Below, in pieces: positions 1-5,495 of a stretch of DNA of 11,453 nt (positions are counted from its first letter, which is position 1; every line of letters starts with the position of its first letter). A program made the translations under genes and the position numbers. The stretch is taken from NCBI GenBank assembly GCA_001304365.1, contig LJNA01000034.1, forward strand, positions 1-11,453, read 5' to 3'. Origin of the DNA: Syntrophobacter sp. DG_60. Its GTDB lineage: Bacteria; Desulfobacterota; Desulfofervidia; Desulfofervidales; DG-60. Below the pieces are notes generated by a model that saw only the letters and a list, made by a program, of their open reading frames with translations, was not told the origin of the DNA and did no database searches.

Positions 1-13
1 TGTCATTACCACA

Positions 14-30
14 ACAACTCGGTGAGTTGT
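14..30. repeat. short perfect inverted repeat near the left edge
   Basis: ACAACTC at 14-20 and GAGTTGT at 24-30 form a perfect 7-bp stem around a GGT loop. TGTCA at 1-5 and TGACA at 30-34 form a second, offset inverted pair. No T-run follows, so it does not look like an intrinsic terminator. It lies about 40 bp upstream of the first gene and could be an operator, or the 3' hairpin of a gene outside the window. Confidence 0.4.
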
Positions 31-71
31 GACAATTCACCCACTACCAGGCGTACATTTTAACAGGATAG

Positions 72-992
72 GTGTTGGGTCTTGACAGGAAAAAGAAAAA
101 GGTCAGATTTTTTAATTTGATATTTAAAGACATGTGGAAACTTCCTTTGATCCTAATTTTAGGTTTTATCCCTTTATTGGGATGTGTAAGTTGGCCACTG
201 GCCAGACCCGAAGCGCCTCAGGGACCTCAGACCCGCTTTGACAAGCGCTCTGAGTTTGGTCGCATTCTTGTGGTTGATGAAGGCCAGATGCGCTACCTCC
301 GCTTTGGTGACGTCGACGGCCGTAACCAGAGCATGATCTTGCTTTCGAACCCCAAGGCAGTGCCCATGGAGTACATCCGTTTGGCGATGCTCGGCATGCT
401 TTTCACGCCGCGGAGGGAATGTGTGCTCATGATTGGCCTAGGGGGCGGCACCTTCACGTCGTTGCTACGGCGACACTATCCCGCATTGTGGATTGATGTT
501 GTGGAGGTTAATCCGATTGTGGTGGAAGCCGCAAAGAGATTCTTTGCGGTGCGAGAGGACTTACGCTTTCGTATCCACATCGAGGACGGCGCCGCTTTTA
601 TTGAGCGAGCGTCGCACTCGTATGATCTCATCATGCTCGATGCCTACACGCAGGACGGTCTGCCCGGGCACCTGGCAACCCCCAAGTTCTTTAAAGCCGT
701 CAAGGCGAGGCTTTCCGACAATGGGGTCGCCGTTCTCAATCTCTGGGTCGACCAGTACACAGAGCGCGTAATTGAGAAACTCTTCCGTGCTACGTTTCCA
801 GAAACCGCATGCATCCGAAGTTCCGATGACTTCAACTTGGTTCTCTTCGGCAAGGTTTCTGCCACAATGTCAGAGCACGAGGAATTGGTGACTGCAGCCC
901 GCCGGCTTACCACGGATTTGGGCCTATCCTTTGATCTTGGCAAACTGGCCGAGCGATTGAAAGAGAGGTGTAAGAGAGGTATCAGGCCTTGA
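72..992 (+). CDS. spermidine-synthase-like Rossmann-fold protein with a lipoprotein signal
   Basis: The body matches the spermidine synthase/class I methyltransferase fold: an N-terminal beta region (about 60-110), the nucleotide-binding GLGGGT motif (122-127), the acidic residue of VEVNP (E145), the DGAAF segment (D172) and YDLIMLD (184-190). True SpeE enzymes carry GGGDGG and a DS/TDPxGP active-site motif. Here the first is GGGT and the second LDAYTQDGLP, so aminopropyl transfer is doubtful and the substrate is unknown. A hydrophobic stretch (22-37) ends in LLGC, a good lipobox with Cys38, preceded by a basic RKKKK run, so the domain may be exported and lipid-anchored. The start is uncertain: GTG at 72 has AGGA only 3 nt upstream, and ATG at 132 would give a short typical lipoprotein signal. 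GC content jumps from about 30% to about 60% just after the Cys38 codon. It lies 57 bp upstream of the cytochrome gene. Confidence 0.75.
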   Translation: MLGLDRKKKKVRFFNLIFKDMWKLPLILILGFIPLLGCVSWPLARPEAPQGPQTRFDKRSEFGRILVVDEGQMRYLRFGDVDGRNQSMILLSNPKAVPMEYIRLAMLGMLFTPRRECVLMIGLGGGTFTSLLRRHYPALWIDVVEVNPIVVEAAKRFFAVREDLRFRIHIEDGAAFIERASHSYDLIMLDAYTQDGLPGHLATPKFFKAVKARLSDNGVAVLNLWVDQYTERVIEKLFRATFPETACIRSSDDFNLVLFGKVSATMSEHEELVTAARRLTTDLGLSFDLGKLAERLKERCKRGIRP

Positions 993-1001
993 CAGTTGAC
1001 A

Positions 1002-1019
1002 TATTGAGTTTATTGAGTT
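1002..1019 (+). repeat. perfect tandem 9-bp repeat upstream of the cytochrome gene
   Basis: TATTGAGTT occurs twice in immediate succession (1002-1010 and 1011-1019). TTGACA -35-like hexamers lie at 989-994 and 996-1001, but no good -10 box lies 16-18 bp downstream of either. The repeat could bind a regulator of the cytochrome gene. That is inference from position only. Confidence 0.4.
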
Positions 1020-1049
1020 GAGAAAGGGAAAAGGGCGTAGAGAACTATT

Positions 1050-2105
1050 ATGAAAAGGTTATTTTTTAGCATAGCATTTATTCTCTTGATAATGGCCATA
1101 TCAGGCATATCTCAGGCCAAGGTGACAGGGGTATGCTCAAACTGCCATACCATGCACAATAGTCAGGGAGGACAACCTATGGCCAGGGAATATTCAGGGG
1201 GAAGCTTGGTTGACGATCCTGATCCTAATCCCGCCTTGCTTATAAATGATTGCATAGGTTGTCATTTTGATGTTGGCAGTTCCACCATCGTGGGTAATAC
1301 ACCCATTGTGTTAAATGCAAGTCTACCCACTGAAGCTTTAGCCGGTGGAAACTTCTATTATGTAGATCAGGTTGATTATGCAAATGGTCATAATGTAGCC
1401 AGTATTTCGCCCCAAGAAAGCCCCCCCATGGATGTGCCACCAGGGTTTAAAGAAAATGTTTCTATCCCAGGAGGTACAGGTCCTGCAAGCTGGGATCAGC
1501 AGCTTACCTGTGCTGGCACGTGGGGCTGTCATGGCAATAGAAACGAAGAAAATCCTTACATCTCAATTTATGGCGCTCACCACACTGTAGGATCAATCGA
1601 CGGTAGCACTGTGGGAACAAGCTACCGTTTCCTATACGGGGTATTGGGCGCAGAACATGTCACTTGGGAACAGGGAATTGTTGAAAACCCCGCTACACAT
1701 AATGGCTACAAGGGTAATCCTGATTATGCTGGCATGGATACCATAAGTTATCTGTGTGGTCAATGCCATGGGAACTATCACGCCCATGGGAGTTTAGGTG
1801 GTACTACTCAAGTAGGAAGTACGTCCCCTTGGTTAAGACATCCCTGTGATATTTCCTTCAGCGATGTTTCTGGCGGTTATACTAATTCAGAATATGCGGA
1901 TTATACTACTTACAGTTCAACAGCTCCGGTTGCCTATAGTAGTCCGACAGGATCAGAAACAACCGTGGATGCTAGCAGTATAATTATGTGCCTCTCTTGC
2001 CACCGTGCCCATGGGAGTCCACATTATAAGCTGATGCGCTGGGACTATAAGGGTTGGCCTCCAGGCACCAACGGCTGTAACGTCTGCCATACCTCAAAAG
2101 ATTAG
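1050..2105 (+). CDS. OmcS-like exported hexaheme c-type cytochrome
   Basis: A Sec signal peptide (about 1-23, cleavage after SQA) precedes five CXXCH heme sites (C29, C68, C236, C314, C343) and one atypical CX5CH site (C154...C160-H161). Order and surroundings match my recollection of Geobacter OmcS, a six-heme subunit of extracellular filaments: CHTMHNS at heme 1, a GHN segment (H114), SYRFLYG against AYRILGG, LRHP (H264), CLSCHRAH at heme 5, and a terminal CxxCH followed closely by KD. H36, H114, H177/H178, H264 and H321 are candidate distal ligands. The linkers are rich in Gly, Ser, Thr and Tyr with little predicted secondary structure, as in nanowire cytochromes. At 351 residues it is shorter than OmcS (just over 400). 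The likely role is extracellular electron transfer, to minerals or a syntrophic partner. C265 in RHPCD is an extra unpaired cysteine. The start is the only ATG that gives a signal peptide; its Shine-Dalgarno sequence is weak. Confidence 0.88.
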   Translation: MKRLFFSIAFILLIMAISGISQAKVTGVCSNCHTMHNSQGGQPMAREYSGGSLVDDPDPNPALLINDCIGCHFDVGSSTIVGNTPIVLNASLPTEALAGGNFYYVDQVDYANGHNVASISPQESPPMDVPPGFKENVSIPGGTGPASWDQQLTCAGTWGCHGNRNEENPYISIYGAHHTVGSIDGSTVGTSYRFLYGVLGAEHVTWEQGIVENPATHNGYKGNPDYAGMDTISYLCGQCHGNYHAHGSLGGTTQVGSTSPWLRHPCDISFSDVSGGYTNSEYADYTTYSSTAPVAYSSPTGSETTVDASSIIMCLSCHRAHGSPHYKLMRWDYKGWPPGTNGCNVCHTSKD

Positions 2106-2182
2106 CATAAAACAAAACCTGGCTAAAAGAAGATAAGCAGAGATTTGTATAGATTAAGGAATAATGGAAAAGAGTACCAAAT

Positions 2183-2240
2183 CTTAAAAATGACAAATAT
2201 CAAATCTCACATCAAACTCAAAATTTAAAATTTTTAAATA
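2183..2240 (+). repeat. degenerate AT-rich word repeat in the cytochrome-YkgJ intergenic region
   Basis: The 180-bp gap 2106-2285 holds no gene I can support and no convincing intrinsic terminator. Its middle consists of short related words: CAAATAT, CAAATCT, CATCAAACT, CAAAATTTAAAATT. ATTTAAAATTTTTAAAT at its end is near-palindromic. The 14-mer TAAAAATGACAAAT (2185-2198) recurs exactly at 11398-11411, and similar words occur at 5443-5490. Confidence 0.45.
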
Positions 2241-2248
2241 TCAACAGG

Positions 2249-2277
2249 CTGAAAGTTTAGTACTTCCATGTTATAAT
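2249..2277 (+). promoter_or_regulatory. candidate sigma-70 promoter giving a near-leaderless transcript of the YkgJ-like gene
   Basis: A perfect TATAAT lies at 2272-2277, with CTGAAA (4 of 6 matches to TTGACA) at 2249-2254 and a 17-bp spacer. The ATG begins at 2286, only 8 nt after the -10 box, so transcription would begin at or within about 2 nt of the start codon. No Shine-Dalgarno sequence precedes the ATG, which agrees with leaderless translation. Confidence 0.5.
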
Positions 2278-2285
2278 AACTTAAC

Positions 2286-2699
2286 ATGAAGGCTTTTGAT
2301 TGTAAGATGTGCGGTGAGTGCTGCAAGGGTAAAGGAGGAATACGTATTGTAGGAGAGGAGATCAATGTTATTGCAAAGTATCTTAAGATAACTAAAAGGG
2401 AATTTTTAAAAAAATATTGTGTACTGAATGGAAATCACTATTATATAAAAGAGAAAGAAGACATAAGCTGTATCTTTTTAGATGAAGATGGAAAATGCTT
2501 GATTCATCCCTGTAAGCCCTTGCCCTGTAAGCTTTGGCCCTACTGGAAGGGACTGCTAAATAGTGAATTAGATTGGCAGGCCTTGATGTCCTTTTGTCCG
2601 GGATTAAATAAAGATGCCCTTTATGAACTATTTGTAAAAGAAGGCATCTCTTATAGACAGAAGATAATGAATGAAAAGGATGAAAGAAATTATTTATAG
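2286..2699 (+). CDS. YkgJ-family cysteine-cluster protein (putative metal-binding)
   Basis: This 137-residue protein opens with CKMCGECC (C6, C9, C12, C13), the CxxCxxCC signature of the YkgJ/UPF0153 family, often described as a zinc- or iron-chelate-binding domain. More conserved cysteines follow: C62 before the FLDEDGKC segment (C71), then the HPCKPLPCKLWP block (C76, C81), and C104 in FCPG. This C-terminal CxIHPxxPxxCRxWP-like block is typical of the family. The protein is soluble, without signal peptide or membrane segment. The family's biochemical function is not established; an Fe-S or Zn site is expected from the cysteine pattern. It appears to be a single-gene unit, with its own promoter-like element at 2249-2277 and the octamer repeats after it. 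The length is normal for a single-domain member. Confidence 0.85.
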   Translation: MKAFDCKMCGECCKGKGGIRIVGEEINVIAKYLKITKREFLKKYCVLNGNHYYIKEKEDISCIFLDEDGKCLIHPCKPLPCKLWPYWKGLLNSELDWQALMSFCPGLNKDALYELFVKEGISYRQKIMNEKDERNYL

Positions 2700-2724
2700 G
2701 AGCTAAAATCGTGGAGTGGAATGG

Positions 2725-2780
2725 TTAAATCGTTTAGTCGTATAATCGTTAAATCGAAAATTGGTCAAATCGTTAAATTC
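2725..2780 (+). repeat. degenerate 8-bp tandem array (seven units)
   Basis: Cutting from 2725 in eights gives TTAAATCG, TTTAGTCG, TATAATCG, TTAAATCG, AAAATTGG, TCAAATCG and TTAAATTC, seven consecutive in-phase units. The rotated consensus is TCGTTAAA, the same octamer as in the array at 8419-8530. A 32-codon reading frame (2721-2819) crosses it but looks fortuitous. Confidence 0.65.
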
Positions 2781-2807
2781 AAGAGGAAGCGCTCAACTAC
2801 GAATGGT

Positions 2808-2855
2808 TTTACTGTTTAACAAATCAACCAATTGACTAATCATCAAATTAACTAA
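2808..2855 (-). repeat. inverted partner of the octamer array
   Basis: In eights from 2808 the plus strand reads TTTACTGT, TTAACAAA, TCAACCAA, TTGACTAA, TCATCAAA, TTAACTAA. On the minus strand the units follow TTNGTTAA, the octamer of 2725-2780 in reverse orientation. The two arrays flank about 27 unrelated bases, so the region could fold back as an imperfect hairpin. It ends 13 bp before the tRNA -35 box. Confidence 0.55.
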
Positions 2856-2868
2856 CAGGCATTTGGGC

Positions 2869-2896
2869 TTGACACCAACAGATTAAATGCTATAAA
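2869..2896 (+). promoter_or_regulatory. sigma-70-type promoter of tRNA-Ala
   Basis: A perfect TTGACA -35 box (2869-2874) is separated by 16 bp from TATAAA (2891-2896), which is preceded by TGC, giving an extended -10. The predicted start is near 2903, about 6 nt before the mature tRNA 5' end. This is the clearest promoter in the window. No terminator separates the tRNA from hisB, so it may also drive the his/pur genes. Confidence 0.8.
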
Positions 2897-2908
2897 GGAA
2901 AGCCCAAT

Positions 2909-2983
2909 GGGGATGTAGCTCAGTGGGAGAGCGCCTGCTTCGCATGCAGGAGGTCAGGGGTTCAAATCCCCTCATCTCCACCA
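2909..2983 (+). tRNA. tRNA-Ala (anticodon CGC)
   Basis: A full cloverleaf of 75 nt with encoded CCA. The acceptor stem GGGGATG/CATCTCC contains the G3:U70 wobble pair, the main alanine identity element. The D stem is GCTC/GAGC. The anticodon stem CCTGC/GCAGG (2934-2938, 2946-2950) encloses TTCGCAT with anticodon CGC at 2941-2943. The T arm is AGGGG-TTCAAAT-CCCCT and the discriminator base is A. It decodes GCG only. Confidence 0.96.
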
Positions 2984-3043
2984 GATTGCTGAGTAATTTG
3001 ATTAAGAATATAGGTAATATCAGTTGCTTTTTGTAAATGGGGT

Positions 3044-3062
3044 CTGGGGCAAAAACCCCCAG
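3044..3062 (+). promoter_or_regulatory. GC-rich hairpin directly upstream of hisB
   Basis: CTGGGG (3044-3049) pairs with CCCCAG (3057-3062) around an A-rich loop. It ends 7 nt before the hisB ATG and contains the only G-rich stretch that could act as a ribosome binding site. It could limit hisB translation. No T-run follows, so it is not a standard terminator. Confidence 0.4.
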
Positions 3063-3069
3063 CGTAGGC

Positions 3070-3654
3070 ATGCGCACCGCTCATATAAAAAGGCACACAA
3101 AAGAAACAGATATTGAGATTTCTCTAAATGTGGATGGTAAGGGAAAGGCTCAAATAAGCTCAGGCATCCCCTTTTTGGATCATATGCTTACCCTATTTTC
3201 AGTTCATAGCCTTTTTGACCTTAAAATGGAAGCAAAGGGTGATTTGGAAGTAGATGCCCATCATACTACTGAAGACATTGGTATTTCGCTGGGGCAGGCT
3301 ATTAAGGAGGCATTAGGTGATAAAAGGGGTATCTTTCGATATGGTCAGTCCTCTATACCTATGAACGAGGCACTGGCCCAAGTGGTTGTTGATTTGTCCG
3401 GAAGGCCATTTTTTGTGTATAAAGGTAAAAAATTAATGGGGAAGATTGAGACATTTGATTTGGAATTGGTAAAGGAGTTTTTTTGGGCATTGAGCTCTCA
3501 GGCTGCCATGACCTTACATGTTTATTTAAATTATGGAGAAAACAAACATCATTGTGTAGAGGCTATATTTAAAGCCTTTGGCCAAGCCTTAAGAAAAGCA
3601 GTGGCCAAAGATATAAGTCGTTCGGACATCCCCTCCTCTAAAGGGGTCTTATAA
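3070..3654 (+). CDS. hisB: imidazoleglycerol-phosphate dehydratase
   Basis: Converts imidazole glycerol phosphate to imidazole acetol phosphate, step six of histidine biosynthesis, in the cytoplasm. The 194-residue protein is a full-length monofunctional IGPD without the phosphatase domain found in enterobacterial HisB. Manganese-binding motifs are clear: FLDHML (H38), AHHTTED (H64, H65, E68) and KHHCVEA (H160, H161, E164), with H150 in MTLH. The protein ends in the family-typical IPSSKGVL tail. I start at ATG 3070 because MRTAHIKRHTKET matches the conserved N-terminus; the frame is open from ATG 3037, but the extra 11 residues overlap the hairpin and are not family-like. The gene follows tRNA-Ala by 86 bp and precedes hisA by 1 nt, and no convincing separate promoter is visible. 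Confidence 0.95.
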   Translation: MRTAHIKRHTKETDIEISLNVDGKGKAQISSGIPFLDHMLTLFSVHSLFDLKMEAKGDLEVDAHHTTEDIGISLGQAIKEALGDKRGIFRYGQSSIPMNEALAQVVVDLSGRPFFVYKGKKLMGKIETFDLELVKEFFWALSSQAAMTLHVYLNYGENKHHCVEAIFKAFGQALRKAVAKDISRSDIPSSKGVL

Positions 3655-3655
3655 A

Positions 3656-4393
3656 GTGATAATCATTCCAGCAATTGATTTAAAGGATGAAAAATGCATA
3701 AGATTAGTGCAAGGAAAAGAGGGCACAGAGACTATCTATCACAAAGACCCAGTGGCTATGGCTCGTATTTTAGAAGAAAAGGGGGCAAAGCGCATTCATG
3801 TAATTGACATAAATGGGGCATTCTTAAAAAGGCCTTATCATACCAAGCTAATAGGGAAAATACTAAAATCAATAAATATACCTATTCAACTAGGTGGTGG
3901 TATTAGAACTATGGAGGACATTAAGACTTATTTAGACATGGGGGTAAATTGGATAATTTTAGGTAGTTTGGCCTTAGAAAATAAAAAAAGATTTATAGAT
4001 ATCTGCGAGCGATTTCCGACTAAGATTCTGTTGGCCATCGATGCCAAAATGGGAAAAGTAGCTATAGATGGATGGAAGAAAATTGCGGATTACCATGCCC
4101 TTTCCTTGGCTAAAGAGGCCGAAAAGATTGGGGTCTCCGGCATAAATTATACAGATATATTAAGAGATGGTATGGAAACAGGGCCTAATTTAGAGGGTAT
4201 TTTAAGCATTTTAAAGGCGGTAAACATCCCAGTATATGCAGCAGGGGGAATTTCTTGCATAGAAGATGTAAAGGCACTACTTTCTTTAGAAAGTGATGGC
4301 TTGAAGGGCATGATCATCGGGCGTGCCTTCTATACAGGAAAAATCGATATTCAAGAAGCCATAAATTTAAGTGAGGAGAGAGATGTCAAATAA
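3656..4393 (+). CDS. hisA: phosphoribosylformimino-AICAR phosphate isomerase (HisA)
   Basis: Catalyses the Amadori isomerisation of ProFAR to PRFAR in histidine biosynthesis. This 245-residue TIM barrel has the catalytic aspartates D8 (PAIDL) and D129 (LAIDA), the first-half phosphate loop QLGGGIR (78-84), the second-half phosphate loop AAGGIS (195-200) and IIGRAFYTG at the C-terminal end. The IDGW segment and the YTDILRDGM strand mark HisA rather than its paralogue HisF. The start is GTG at 3656, one base after the hisB stop, with AAAGGGG about 9 nt upstream inside hisB. The last 11 nt overlap purM. HisH, which often lies between hisB and hisA, is missing here. Confidence 0.95.
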   Translation: MIIIPAIDLKDEKCIRLVQGKEGTETIYHKDPVAMARILEEKGAKRIHVIDINGAFLKRPYHTKLIGKILKSINIPIQLGGGIRTMEDIKTYLDMGVNWIILGSLALENKKRFIDICERFPTKILLAIDAKMGKVAIDGWKKIADYHALSLAKEAEKIGVSGINYTDILRDGMETGPNLEGILSILKAVNIPVYAAGGISCIEDVKALLSLESDGLKGMIIGRAFYTGKIDIQEAINLSEERDVK

Positions 4394-5426
4394 GCTTACT
4401 TATGCCAAAGCAGGTGTGAGTATTGAAAGGGCAAATGAAGCAACCCTCCGCATAAAGAATCTGGTTAAAAAGACTTACGGGGCTGGCGTCCTTTCTGATA
4501 TCGGTGGGTTTGGTGCCTTTTTTGCCTTCCCATCAGAGAGGTATAAAGACCCTGTATTGGTTTCAGCAACTGATGGTGTGGGGACAAAGCTAAAGATTGC
4601 CTTTTTGCTTGATAAGCATGATACTGTAGGGATTGATTTGGTGGCTATGTGTGCCAATGATATTATAGTCCATGGTGCTACACCATTGTTTTTCTTAGAT
4701 TATATAGCCATGGGGCACCTTGTACCTGATAAGGTACAAAAGATTGTAGAAGGAATTATTGAGGGTTGTCAGCAGGCGAGCTGTTCCTTAATAGGTGGAG
4801 AAACATCTGAAATGCCCGATTTTTATAAAAAGGATGAATATGATTTGGCAGGATTTATTGTAGGGGTGGTAGGAAGGGGAAAGATTATAGATGGTTCAGA
4901 TATTGCAGTAGGGCATAAAATCATTGGTCTAGCCTCTAGTGGGTTGCACAGCAATGGCTATTCTTTAGTGAGAAAGCTATTTTTTGAAAGGCTTAAATGG
5001 TCTATTGACCATTACCTTAAGGAATGCGACAGGACGCTAGGAGAGGAACTTTTAATCCCTACACGCATTTATGCCCTTTCTATCTTAAACTTAATAAAAA
5101 ACTTTGATATTGCAGGCATGGCCCATATTACAGGAGGGGGCATCTTAGGGAATGTAGCACGTATCTTACCTCAGGCCTGTAAGGCAGTTATAACAAAGGA
5201 AAACTGGGAAATACCTCCTATCTTTGAAATTATTCAAACATTAGGCAACATACCATGGGAAGAGATGTGGCAAACATTTAATTGTGGAATAGGATTGGTT
5301 TTGGTTATAAATTCAAAGCAGACTCAAGAGGTTATGGAACACCTCAGTGCCTTAAAAGAAAGGCCATTTTTAATAGGGGAGGTCGCTCCACGTGAAGAAC
5401 ATGAACCACCTGTGCAAATCATATAA
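4383..5426 (+). CDS. purM: phosphoribosylformylglycinamidine cyclo-ligase (AIR synthetase)
   Basis: Closes the imidazole ring of AIR from FGAM with ATP in purine synthesis. The 347-residue length matches PurM (345 in E. coli). Recognisable segments in order are the N-terminal TYAKAGVSIE, the ATP-binding SATDGVGTKLKIA, DLVAMCANDI, GGETSEMPDFY, SSGLHSNGYSLVR, HITGGGILGN and FNCGIGLVLV; the cysteine in the last motif replaces a methionine that is more usual. I start at ATG 4383, behind GAGGAGAGAG; an in-frame GTG at 4371 would extend the protein by four residues and overlap that ribosome binding site. The 11-nt overlap with hisA implies translational coupling. Both pathways draw on PRPP, and the histidine by-product AICAR feeds purine synthesis, which may explain the pairing. 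Confidence 0.96.
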   Translation: MSNKLTYAKAGVSIERANEATLRIKNLVKKTYGAGVLSDIGGFGAFFAFPSERYKDPVLVSATDGVGTKLKIAFLLDKHDTVGIDLVAMCANDIIVHGATPLFFLDYIAMGHLVPDKVQKIVEGIIEGCQQASCSLIGGETSEMPDFYKKDEYDLAGFIVGVVGRGKIIDGSDIAVGHKIIGLASSGLHSNGYSLVRKLFFERLKWSIDHYLKECDRTLGEELLIPTRIYALSILNLIKNFDIAGMAHITGGGILGNVARILPQACKAVITKENWEIPPIFEIIQTLGNIPWEEMWQTFNCGIGLVLVINSKQTQEVMEHLSALKERPFLIGEVAPREEHEPPVQII

Positions 5427-5495
5427 TAAAAAAATTAAAATTAAAGAGGCAAAATTAAATTTTGAATCTTTCATTTTGCATTTTGAATTTTTGTT
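5427..5495 (+). repeat. AT-rich word repeat between purM and the DUF523 gene
   Basis: The gap is built of related words: AAAATTAAAATT, CAAAATTAAATTTTG (5450-5464, a 7-bp inverted repeat around one base), CATTTTGCATTTTGAATTTT. GCAAAAT and ATTTTGC can also pair. The T-rich end could allow weak termination after purM, but the same word type occurs in other gaps of the window. No Shine-Dalgarno sequence precedes the ATG at 5496. Confidence 0.4.

Noticed and set aside
644..943. 99-codon minus-strand frame inside the first gene
   Set aside because: It is opposite a well-supported domain in GC-rich sequence, where long antisense frames are expected; it has no motifs.
81..995. CTTGACAG direct repeats as a target-site duplication around the first gene
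   Set aside because: There are only eight matching bases, no terminal inverted repeats or transposase, and the composition step lies about 100 bp inside the left copy.
2721..2819. 32-codon basic frame starting MVKSFSRIIVK with GGAG upstream
   Set aside because: It runs through the 8-bp repeats, whose period is not a multiple of three. The amino acid pattern follows the repeats, and no family is recognised.
2725..2855. possible CRISPR array
   Set aside because: The units are 8 bp, contiguous and degenerate, without spacers, and no cas genes are present.
3037..3069. 11-residue N-terminal extension of HisB from ATG 3037
   Set aside because: MRTAHI is the family-typical start; the extension is encoded by the hairpin and has no ribosome binding site.
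2883..3077. 64-codon minus-strand frame over the tRNA containing MRGFEPLTSCMRS
   Set aside because: This is the well-known artefact protein read from the antisense strand of a tRNA gene; most of it is explained by the tRNA.
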